A stretch of 48,680 nucleotides of DNA from positions 79,092 to 127,771 of the forward strand of contig NW_003120932.1 of assembly GCF_000003605.2 (NCBI RefSeq), in the 5' to 3' direction. Positions 12,396 through 24,700 of the stretch are shown here, one piece after another (the stretch's first letter is position 1; each line of letters opens with the position of its first letter). The stretch comes from Saccoglossus kowalevskii. Taxonomy: Eukaryota; Hemichordata; Enteropneusta; Harrimaniidae. Position numbers and translations under genes: made by a program. A model generated the notes under the pieces. It saw only the letters and a list, made by a program, of their open reading frames with translations. It searched no databases and was not told the DNA's origin.

Positions 12396-12704
12396 TCATT
12401 GTGGTATTCCTTCCGCTGTACCTGCTTCTGTTAACACAGTGTTGTCAGTTGATTTGTTGTTTTCAGTACACACAACAGAGTGCTCTGAATTTGAACCATC
12501 TTTATCCTGAAGGTTTGTGTTTTCATCTGATGATGTACAGTCAGTTTTCTGATTTACATGTACTTTATCACTATTACCCTCATTTTTCACCTTGTTCTCC
12601 TCAACTGAGACACTTTCTTCATTCTTAGCATGTATTGATGGGCTTGTCTCTTTCTGCAAATATACTTCCTCTTTTTCTCCCATCTCAGCTGTTTTTTCAC
12701 TCTG
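12396..12704 (-). CDS. PUS1: PUS1 last exon (acidic tail), probable
   Basis: Acceptor TTTGTAG is followed by an open frame of 102 codons ending TGA at 12396. It is rich in Glu, Ser, Asn, Lys and Thr ([20 protein letters not shown] at its start). It enters in phase 0, which matches the exon 10 donor. The composition is that of a disordered acidic tail, as at the human PUS1 C-terminus but longer. It could instead belong to an unseen separate gene, since no residue-level similarity supports the join. Confidence 0.65.
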   Translation of the reverse strand, partial: QSEKTAEMGEKEEVYLQKETSPSIHAKNEESVSVEENKVKNEGNSDKVHVNQKTDCTSSDENTNLQDKDGSNSEHSVVCTENNKSTDNTVLTEAGTAEGIPQ

Positions 12705-15700
12705 CTACAAATAAAGAAAAAATCAATTCAATTAGGACTTTCAAGTTAGGGTTGCTTATTTATGTTATAAGACTGTAGTATTTGGATTGATCCTACTCCA
12801 TAGCATGGACCTCACTAGTACGATACTATGAACTACCTCACTAGTACGATACTATGAACTACCTCACTAGTACGGTACTATGAACTACCTCACTAGTACG
12901 ATACTATGAACTACCTCACTAGTACGGTACTATGAACTACCTCACTAGTACGGTACTATGAACTACCTCTGTCGTGGATGCTCATCCACTTGTGTTTTTC
13001 CTCATTGATTCATATTTGTTCTTGTTTATTCAGTTTTATTCTTTCGTATTCGTAATTTAGTTATATTATTAGATCATGTTTTGCTTTATCTATTCCTCTT
13101 TATTTTGTTCAATTACATGCTATATTAGCTGAGATACAACAATTGAAAGTTGTTACATGCCTGAAACTATGCCGTAATGCATGTATCTCTATTATATACA
13201 ATCCAATTAATAATAATCAATAGACAGCACGAACGCAATAGGAATCAGTTGCAAGGTCGATTTTAAGCTGATGTGCCAATATTGAAATCCAATCACTGTG
13301 TTTCCCTCCTATTTTAATCCATAGGTGTGAATCCTGCTCAACCCTATAAAAAGGGCATTCTATCGTGTATTTATCAGTTGCCTTCTTGTTACATTGTAGT
13401 TTCTTTGTTGTAACATCGCCATAATAAACAGTGTATTGTTTAAATGTACATAACGCTTCCTTTATTGTAACTCTATGATCCAATGCATGCAGTTTGAACC
13501 TGATCGAATGTGAGCGAATATCATCCACAACCTCACTAGTACGGTACTATGAACTCTAACCAAATGAAAGTGTATAATGATGAATGCCTGGTCTAATTGG
13601 TGCTGATTAGTACACTAAATAAATTGATCCCTCAGGACATGGAACACATTCATTGACAGATACATTGAAAGAACTTAATGACTATAAATTGAAACCTTTC
13701 AGAGTATGACACGCGTTTTAAATTTTAGAATGATTACTATATGTAGCTGGTATATTATTTGTTGAACTTTATACAGACTAAATTCATCTTAAGACAAGAG
13801 ATACATTTTTCAAACATTTTGCATCCATGTAAAAATCACAAAATAATGTAACAGTAAAGATTTTGAGGATGAGATTTCAAGGAATTCACAGTGAATATAT
13901 ACACACTCATTTCAAGTGTTAACACATAGTTCAAAAAGGAAGTTGAAAACATTTTTTTACTGGATTCTAAGTTAGATGATTTGCAGTACCAAAAGGGAGC
14001 ACTGCAATTCAGTGGCGCCACTAAGTGTGTGTGGGGGGGGGGGGGGGTTGATGGGGTTCTCCCTACCAGGGTGTGGAGTTTTTGATAATTCTTAAGTTAA
14101 AATGGAGCATTCTATGGCTTCCTTAGGGCCAAAATTACTATCAGACAGGTCACAGTTAAAGACTGTGGCCACATGTGATCTCTGGTCAATCAGAATTTTA
14201 TGGTTGCCAGAGGATCTGCTCCCCAGGGTAAGGGGGCGCATGGCCATGGCATGAGGGCGCTGCACTCATGTTCCCTTGTTTAAAACAATCTCCGAGTACT
14301 GTAAACTGTTGCCACTAATTTTGACAATTGGATGATTTAATGGCATTCAGACAAAAGTAAAAAATCATTCACACCTTGTGTTATATAACAATAGGAAAAT
14401 TGTCATTGTTCAAAATTTAGTGATTTTTAATGACTCATTTTTCTGGTGCAAAATTAAAGCAGTTTACAGTATCACTATCAGCAAAACACTGGGAACATTA
14501 AGAAGTCTACAGTATATAGTTATTAAATAGGAAGTTATAAAAGCATGTGATATTATTATACATCTGTCACCATAATGCCATAAGTTACAGCGTGCCATAA
14601 TTTTACGGGGCATTTTCATCCTATCATAGGAAGGAAGAAAATACGAACTCCAAATATGGAACAATTACACGCGTAAGTGTCCTCTAATAATAATAAAACA
14701 AACATGGCTGTCATCTGGGTTTGACCGGACTCCACACAAAGAAGTTTGTTGATTCTGTTCTAAACTTTTTTGAATTTCGGCATTCCAACGATGTATCCTT
14801 GGAAGGAAAAGATGTATGCACCTAGACAGTACACCGACCTCTGCCGTAGGTCGGCCGATACTCCAGCTGTACTGCCTACGTGCATACTTTGCGGTATTCT
14901 CGTAATAACCTTATATGATTGGGTACACAAAATACCTACTTGGTGAGTGTTTATATTAAGATGTGCTGCCCTGTAAGAATCCTTGTCTCTTGTATCATAT
15001 GTATGTAGTGGTAATGATGTCAACCATTTCATCATACTGAGTATGTGTTGTCATGGAAATGGATAAACATATATAGTAATAACATAATAGTATTGATAAT
15101 AATGTCAAGTTTTACATGAAGACAAATATTTATAAATGCAACAATTTTGGTTTTCAAAATCATGTGTAAAATATCAGTGTTGCTCCATGCCATGTTAGAA
15201 ATGAGTTCCATGTGATGTATATAAAGCATACACTTGTTTACATAATATTCAACATTACGCTGCACACCATGTGGTGTTTTAATTATTTGTTTAAAATATT
15301 TGGGATTTTATCTTCTTCAGGGCCTAAATGAAACAGTTTACAGTTGTAACAACATTGAATTTATGTTTCTATGGCAACAAGAATTTTAATCTTCTTCCAA
15401 AGCAATACACTCCAAAATGGAAACCATTTTTATCATGTTTATCCCTAACAAATATTTTAAGAATATATTAGCATGTTTTGGACATTTGAAATCAGCTGGA
15501 GTAAATAATTACCAAGGAAACCAGATTTACATACATCGTAAACCTGAAATGATTCTATATATAGATGAAGAATGAATTTCACTTTTTATACCGTGAAATC
15601 AGAAATTATTGATTGTATATTCAAATAAATAGAAATTTGTAACATCGCTAACAATCCATAAGCCATACATCAGTTATAGTGAACTGTAAAGAAATAGTTA

Positions 15701-18700
15701 TGTAATTAATTTTAAGTTTGTAAATCTTTCTGTAACTTTATTTGCCAATAATTGTATTGTAGGATGAACCAACACGAGTGATTACTGCAAAAACAAATAA
15801 AAAACATTCATGAAGTATGAATTTAAATAATAAAACTCATCCACTGATCCAACTCATTTCAAATGATGCATGAATTTCATGGAAGGATACGATTTCTCTT
15901 TGATTTCTGTTTCAATTATAGATGGGTAAATATGTTCTTCTTTAAACTTCCCAATTGTTTCCTGATAAGTTTGGAAAAAAAGAAAAGTTTTCAGACAGTC
16001 AGTTAACAAGAGCCACAACTCCATAATACTGGCAACAATGCTTTGCAAAGACCTTTATGAATATGCACCCACACTTTTCATGCATGAAACACAATTCCTG
16101 AACATATTATCTATAACAGTTATAAAAATATTTAGCCAAATTCCTTTAAAAATGATGTCATCACCTCATACTGCTCCCAAGTTAATGCTTCATGAATACC
16201 ATCATTACCATATCTCTTATTGTAGCCATCAAAGTGAACCTTGTACAGAGAAGAAAAATGAAAATGTCAACATCAATCGATGAGCTCAAAATAAAGAAAA
16301 ATTACCAAGCGACAGGGTTCAGAATTTTGGACTTGATTTTGAACTCAGAGTTGAAAGTAACGTTATTGTGAACGCACACATTAGTCTGTTTTCACATAAC
16401 AAATTGAATCCCTAATTTACCTACATAACATGTACTACACAATTTATTCAAATCAAATATCAAGTACCTTGAAAGCAATTCATCTGTTCAATTCAGTGTT
16501 TTTTGTTCTACAGTACAAATCACACACAGTGCAAGATGGCAGCACATAATGGTAGAAGAAAATGCATTGAATGTTACTACACTTACTCAACTGAGAATCT
16601 GAAGTGGGTACTAATTGGTCATTTAAACAGTTATTTTGGAGGGAAATTGTTTTTGACTTATGACCGGGGAAATACGGTATATCTCAGCACAATCCCTGTT
16701 AAAATTTGAACTTTTTTACAACCTTTAACACGTTACCTGATAGAATATATTCAATAAAACTTCAATCAGTTTTTAAATTGTGTTATATAAATGTCTACTA
16801 TGCCGACTTTATCCTGTGATGCAATGTGCAAAGCAGTGAAAAATTGGCAAAACCAAGCATGTTGGCAACCACTGTCTGAAAATTGAAACAGGCCGGCATA
16901 CAGGATTGGATTTTAAAGACAGAATCTGCAATATGTGTGACAATGACCATGTTAAATAAGAACAACATTTTGTCTTAAATTGTCCTCATTACAATGAAAT
17001 AAGATTAAAACTTTACATTGTAGTTAATAAATGTATACCAAATTTTGACAAACTTAGTGGTGATGAAAATAAATTCATATCATTACTAAGTGATGAGAAA
17101 ATGTCAATTCCTTTAGCACAATATTTAAACAAGCTCCACTGTTAGCAATGCACATTACAATTAAAGAACAGATATCATTAGAACATGAACAATATGTATA
17201 GTATCAAAGCAATCAGACTTGCGGTTTTCAACAATATTGGAAAATATCACTTTTTACTAAAAATATTCACCAAAATTAGAGAATTGAAGTAATCATTACA
17301 AAATGAACAAATCTGAGAGAGCTCCACATGTAGTACCTATATATGTAATATCGAAGCAATTGGACTTGCGGTTTTTAACAAGAAGTTGAAAATATCACTT
17401 TTTACCAAAAATGACAAAAATATTCACCAAAATTAGAGAATTAAAGATATTACAAAATGAACAAATCTGAGAGAGGTCCACATGAAGTACCTATATATGT
17501 AATATCAAAGCAATTGGACCTGCGGTTTTCAACAAGAAGTCGTAAATTTCACTTTTTACCAAAAATTACAAAAACATTCATCAAAATTAGAGAATTAAAG
17601 ATATCACTACAAAATGAACAAATCTGAGAGAGGTCCACATGTAGTACCTATATATGTAATATCAAATTAATCAGACTTTAGGTTTTTTACATGAAGTCGA
17701 AAATATCACTTTTTACCAAAAATGACATAAATATACACCAAAAATAGAGAATAATAATATAAGACAGCAGCACCTTCATAAACTAAGCCAGTAACACATT
17801 CCTTGTATACAAATTTTTATCATTTTTTTCTTTATGCTTGATGTTTCTTTACTTTTCATGCAGTTATTTTTCTTTTACTAATATCTTATTTGTAACCCTT
17901 TTCATCCCCTGCAGGGGATGTTGTGTGTTAATAAATAAATAAATGTAAAGGTACTTGAACTACTGAGAATTGATAACTGTGGCTCATGTTGTTACAACAC
18001 ATAACTACAATCACCTAAGATACTAGTATATACTTAGTACTCTGCTATAGCTGCAATGAATCACAACTGCCATATAAAAAGTATATTCACATTGACTCCA
18101 CGAGTTTGTTTTTAAAGAGTCACCATAAGAATCAATTTTTGATATTATTGTCTTTTGAACAGAGGCGGTCTGGGGCGGTCAGAGGCAGTCAGAGGCGGTT
18201 AGAGGCGGTCAGAGGTGGTCAGAGGCGGTCAGAGGCGGTCAGAGGCGGTCAGAGGCGGTCAGAGGCGGTCAGAGGCAGTCAGAGGCGGTCAGAGGCGGTC
18301 AGAGGCGGTCAGAGGCGGTCAGAGGCGGTCAGAGGCGGTCAGAGGCGGTCAGAGGCGGTCAGAGGCGTTCAGACGCGGTCAGACGTGATCAGAGGCAATC
18401 AGAGGCGGTCAGAAGCAATCAGAGGTGGTCAGAAGCAGTCAGAGGCGGTCAGAGGCAGTTAACAAGACAGCTAGAGAAGTTATCGAGACAGTTAGAAACA
18501 GTGAACAAGACAATATATTGTAAAGTAAAATTGTCCAGTATTGGTTCTTCACTTTTTATCTTTAAACAAACAAATTACTTTAAACAGTCATACAAAGATA
18601 CTTGAGCTGTATCAGTGTACCGATAAAGTTTAAGCATCTCTCATATAACTATTTCCAATCATAAAGTTGCAACTCATTTCAGGCACCTGGGAATTCCCAC

Positions 18701-21700
18701 AGGAACTAGTCTTTATGAGCGGTACAATTAATCTATGCACATAGATAAAATAAAACAGAAATGGATTATTTTCAATATTACAACCAAAATTGATATATTT
18801 GTATCAATATTCATGGCCTCATTAATTATAGCTAATTGCTAATTGTTGGAATTAAATGACAAATGTGCTCTAATAAAAGTAGTTCTCACATGAAACCATT
18901 TGAATGTAGATATATTGTTGTTTTTATCACGTTATCTGATTTTAAATTCACTAATATAAAAATTGTAACTTTATTAAGATACATATTAATACCAATATAA
19001 TTTCAGTCTGTAACACTGAGCAACAGTTACAATGAATTACTGGCACCGTAGAAACCAATGAAAACCACTGGAGTAAGAAAATGTTCCAATTTAACCCAAA
19101 AAGTTAGATTCTCACAGTGACAATCAATTCTCAAGTCAGTCCCAATCTCTATAATTAGCGGTAATCCAACAAAATACTACTATACATACATTTTCCAGCA
19201 TGAGCCCCAAGGACGGCGCCTTCGGAATGTCCATCTTTCCTGCTTCCCAGCATTTGTCAAGAGTTGATTTGGGCGCTACTCCCCTAATAATGGCTATTAC
19301 TAGACCTACACAGAAAACAATGAAGATATTTATACATTCTTAAAATTCAAGGTGTTTTTTAATAATTATTAAAATTAACTTGTTCAATTAAATACATTCT
19401 TTAAGATCTAAAATAAATCTTAAACATATTATTAATGATTGTTATTTTACAATATTAAAGTTTTCTATTTCAAATTTTAGTTTTGACCAGATTACAAGTT
19501 ATACCAGAAATGATCTAATGAAATCATCTTGTTGTTGAAATTATTATATCAATCAATTTATTATATATATAAATAATTGAATCAATATAAACATAAATAT
19601 CATTTGATGCAACACATCAAAGGAACCAATCAAAGCTAGTGTATCTGAGAAAAATTAACCTAGGTATTATAAAATTATTTTTGTTTACATTCATTGTCTG
19701 AATTAGTGCTGCCATTTTTTACACAATGACCATCAAACATCATAGAAAACTACTATAGTGAAAACAAAAGATCTACATTTGCTGCCACTAGAGGACATAC
19801 TCACCAATCATCTTTCTTATTTGATGAATCATAAAACTTTGTCCAATGATGGTTATAACAACAAACTCTAAACCACATCGGACAAATGCCTGGCTGACAT
19901 TTAACTCCCTCATAAACCTCATGGCACTCTGTTCTGTAAAGGCTCTGCCATACAAAAATGGAAATACAAAATGATGAATCTGCCAAAAGATAGGAAGCAT
20001 AAAATGAGGCTGTCTGATTTATAATATGTTCAGTATTCTCTCCAGACTCCATGCCAAGCATTGAGGCTAATTTGCATAACAATATATCTAACTAGCATAA
20101 TTTAATTTGCATAACAATGAGTTTCCCCAACAAACATTGTGATATAACAACAACAATAAAAAAGAGATATTTTTATTCTCATATATTTCAAGTCAAATTA
20201 AGTTTGAAATAGAATAGCAAAAAAATGGAAATACTTATAGCCAGTCAGGAAATATATTATCAATGGCTAGGTAACATTGTTTTGTGTACATCTTAGAAAT
20301 TACATCGAAATCGCCAACGAGATGTTGTTTTTAAACATTGTGGAAAAACATGCACTCTGTGCCGCCACCTTTGTTACCTTGATTGGAATCCCCCAGCATG
20401 CATCGGCCACAATGTAACAACATGCATTACGCCCTTAGGGCGGCATTCCTCGGTACTGAGGCACTCTATGAATGAGATATTTCTAGAGGTCAGGGTTCAT
20501 TTTTTCTTCGGCTGTCTGGTCTGCAGTTGAATAATTTTTAATTCGATTTATTTACAGTTTTCTTTCCAATGCGACTTAATTTCACTTGTTATTTTTTTTA
20601 ATTCCTTGTAATTAGTGTCACTGGCGATGGAGTAGTAAAAAACGCAAATTTAGATAGATCATCCTGACGCAATGGGCAAATTATCACTATTTGTTTTTGG
20701 ATTTGCAGGCTCCTTGGCAACTTCTTGTAGACTTCTGTATTTATTACTGTCTTTGTATGGCTAACAAAGGCAGAATTACTTTTTGAACAATACATGTTAT
20801 TGTTTTAAAGATGTGCAAGACGAGGCTGACACTTGTAAACAATACAACAACTTGAATAAGCATAGCCGACAGGATTTCAAGGATCGTGGCGAAACGAAAG
20901 TGACACGGCTGTTTATCTAAGCAACGGGGGCCAGCGGTGCTTGAAATGCCTGGGAATAACACTGAATTGTTGATTGATACTAAGACTAGAATCTATGGTG
21001 TGCACCACCTGTATGATGAAATGCTAGCATGAATGGTTAGTATTTAACAACAGTATCCAAGATGATTTTGATGAAGACAAATTCAATCAACAATCATATT
21101 TATAGTCAGTATCTGACTTACTGCATTCAGTGTACAGTATTTTGTCTAGCAGACCTTAGTCAATTCTAGGCACCTTCAAGAACATGACAACAGTTTTACA
21201 TAGATTCAAACAAAATGAAAGTTGAAACAAGAGTTAAAATATTTCTTACTTTCCGGATGTGAAATTATGAAAGTTGTGTGTTCCTTTGTAGCAATTCAAA
21301 AGATCCTGAGCTTTTTGATGCACTTCATCTGAAAGTAAATTCACAAATATTTACATTTATTTTTTTTGTATTTATAAACACTTGCATATTCTGCAAAGGA
21401 ACAGAAATGGTTACAAAATCAAATGAAAGAAACAAAAAACACTCAAAATTTCAATACAAAACAAAACTCTATAAAAACTCTTATGTGCCTATTATCCCAC
21501 AGAAGGTGGTTTCAAATATTTATACTAAAATTGTCATCAAATTTGTTTTGATTGAAACTGAAAAACAATTCTCCCAAAATTAACATTTAAAGCTGTGATG
21601 TACACGTTTTTAACTAACAGACGAATGGGCTAAAATATCACAATTTGGGAATTATAACATTGACAATGACTACCATAATATCATAGAATGTATCAGTACG

Positions 21701-24700
21701 TAAATAGGGGTGTAAGTAAGCAAAAATGTTGCATTGGATTGAAATATCCATATTATTCTTGAAATTCAGTCTCAAACCAATCTGAGATTTTAGCTAATAA
21801 AATAAATTCAGGCATCCAAGATTAGGCAACTGTAGACATTTAAAATCAAATAGTAATAACAAGCAGAATTGTTCTAGAAACATGCAGTGCATAACAGAGC
21901 AGTTTTGATATAATTTCAACAAGCCATGCATGGCACAGTCCCCTTAGTTATCACATTTAAGATATATAGTTTTGTTTATAGTAATATAGCTGGGGAATAT
22001 AACCATGACAGGAATATGATTTTTTAACATTAAAATGATTGACAGTTGTATCTGATCGTCAAACAAGTACATGTCCATATTGAGAGATATTGCTCTGGAA
22101 CAGCATTCAAAATCAGCCATTTTGAATACATGTATATATATAACATGATGTATAACGAATATATAAAATTTAAATATAATAAGTCAAAGCATTTAAGAGA
22201 TATGGCTCTAGAAGCCCAATCATTAAAACAAAATGGCCGCCATTCGGCCATCTTGAATCAGATCTTGAAACAAATTGACGTGCATATGTATAATATCATG
22301 TATGATGTATGTGTGAAGTTTGATTGTGATTGGTCCAGGCATTACGAAGATACAGGTCCGGACGCACGCACAGACGCACGCACGCACGCACGGAGGTCAA
22401 AACATAAGTCCCCGTTTTCGGACTGCGTCCGAACGGGACTAATAACTTTATTCATTTTGGATAGGACATAGTCTAATGTTATTATAAAAAACAAACAAAA
22501 GTAATGTTTAAAAAAAAGAAGTAAAAAGTGGTCAAAGGAACCAGGTTACCTTACACAAGCAACCCGATATTGTCACGATATGAACAAATAACACATCACA
22601 TATGTCTTTATTCATAAAATCTTTGAAATTTATGCTAACTGTTAATTTTGTTTGTTGTTTTATTCATTTATTGTTGTCTGCCATAGTTGTTGTTACTTCG
22701 TTGTTTTTTTTGTCCATAAATTTTGTAATTTTTTACATTACGTCAAGTCAAATAAAAGACACTAGTGTCTTTGGTCAAAGAAAGTATTTTATTCTATTCT
22801 ATCACAGCTGGTAGTTTTCGAGACAAATTCTAAAATGCAATTATTGATGGACAATTTGATGATAGTAAAAAAAGTTGTGATAAGGATGTTACAAAGTATG
22901 AAAATGATTTGATATATTTTCATGACCAAACATGTATTTACTAAGCTTACAATCAAAATCAATAAGTTGGCAGAGCCATTTTGATTCTGGGAAGATTGGA
23001 TACTAGATAACTGGGCTATATCATAGGTATATGGTTATACACTAGTAGTACATGTAGACCTGGTGAGTTAGATGAATTAAGTATAAGGAATAAGAAAACA
23101 TGTCTTTGGCATCATAGATAAGAAGAACAGATGCGTAACCATATATAGTCTCTACGATTTAAGTATTATGCAACATCCTGCTACCCTACAATTTCTGTTT
23201 GCACAAATATTGACATGTAACAGTATATAGATGCTTAGTTTTAACGATTAAATCAGTTGCTACTCTGTGTTCTAATTAGGCACACCTCGTCTTAGTCTCC
23301 CCTACTCCACGACCCAAACCTTTCCCTACAAACATAGACCCTAAATGAATAGGACTTGAAACAACACATTTATATTAAAGCAAATAAACTAGAATGCAGT
23401 GACTTGTACCAACGCATACATGCATACAGACACACAAGACACACATTTCAAAGACCCCCATTGAGTGCTTAGCACAAAGCTAGAAGTCAAAAAAGGCACC
23501 ATCATTCTACCTACACCTAATGTGTCATAACAACCATGACAAGTTTCTTGAAGTCTTTCTTATTTTAGTATTGAATCAATTATGTGACCACAAATGACAG
23601 AATTAACACCTTACCTGTAACTCGGTAGTTTTCGTTGCAATTAGATGACAATGCGAACGTTGGCATAAGGTACGAGTACGTTCTGTGGCTACAAGTATTC
23701 TTGGCATTGAAACCTCCAGTGGTACGCTTATAAGCTGTGAATTATAAACATTTGGAGACAATTTTCAAAGATTGCATTTCATTAAAATAAATTTTTAATA
23801 CACATTCTGAAAACAATTTTCCCTGACTGAAAAATTGTATTTCACAATAGTAGTTTACAGCGGTATAAAATATTGACATTGCATAAATGTATAATGTACA
23901 GGGTTATATTATGTATAATGTACAGGGTTATATTATGTATAATGTACAGGGTTATATTATGTATAATGTACGGGGTTATATTATGTATAATGTACAGGGT
24001 TATATTATGTATAATGTACAGGGTTAAATTGTGTAAATTGTATAGAGTTATATTATTATAATTTACAGGGTTAATTTACCAGAATTGACTATTTGCTTGA
24101 GAATTTATACTAGAACAGATTTTCTTGTTCCAGCCTTAATTGCATTGTTTATTTCAGCATTCTAAGGATGCATTCTTGCATTATTTGTTGAATTTGATTG
24201 AAACTTCAGGATTTCAATTATACGAGAAGCGTTTATATAAAAGTAATGTGTGCTGTATACTTGAGCTATTTTTCCCATATTTTGTACACTTTTAAATTAC
24301 TTGATTCAAAAGAAAAATAATTTGTGATGAAAATGATTTAAGCATTTGAGCAGGGTCACCCAAAGTGTGGACTCTTTTCAGTGGGCTGAATCTTGAGCAG
24401 CAGAGTGTGGTTGCCGGAGTGATTCACGTCCCAAATTTTGATTCCCTTTACTCCTCTAAATAAAAATACCCTATCTAACTGCTGGGATCGAAAAATGTCA
24501 ACAATTCCTTTCTGGAGCGTCTCCTGTATAAATAGTCCTCTACTCTCCAAAATTTGACAACGCCACTAGCCCAAAATGGACTTTGATTGTATCAATAATT
24601 ATTTACGTCACTGTACATAAACTTGAACTTAATAATATTCACTCTCGGACCACTACGCAAATAGATGGAAATACGAGTTACATCACTCATGAAGACTGGT

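Larger units (their letters stand above)
12705..14939 (-). other. PUS1 intron 10, repeat-filled
   Basis: This intron holds a 26-bp minisatellite split by a 560-bp LTR-like insertion, a TA-flanked mini-transposon (14299-14469), a family X repeat (14549-14760), a run of 15 G (14033-14047), and otherwise featureless sequence. Confidence 0.6.
16240..19189 (-). other. PUS1 intron 8, with retroelement relic and arrays
   Basis: This 2.95-kb intron contains a plus-strand non-LTR retrotransposon 3' end (about 16864-17944), within it a 150-bp tandem array, and a 10-bp array (18161-18460). The remaining sequence shows nothing. Confidence 0.6.

Noticed and set aside
13217-13528. 103-codon minus-strand frame
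   Set aside because: Lies wholly inside the LTR-like insertion, with no recognised domain.
14760-14939. Read-through extension of PUS1 exon 10 to a stop at 14760
   Set aside because: A phase-0 donor GTAGGT and a matching downstream exon make splicing more likely. Kept only as an alternative.
18106-18462. 118-codon frame rich in Arg, Glu and Gly
   Set aside because: Product of the 10-bp array. No flanking exon signals.
22046-22471. 141-codon plus-strand frame
   Set aside because: Runs through the dispersed repeat and its CACG-rich end. No conserved protein features.
24356-24550. 64-codon minus-strand frame with plausible-looking protein sequence
   Set aside because: It may be a repeat relic, but I could not name a family, and it does not fit the PUS1 exon series.
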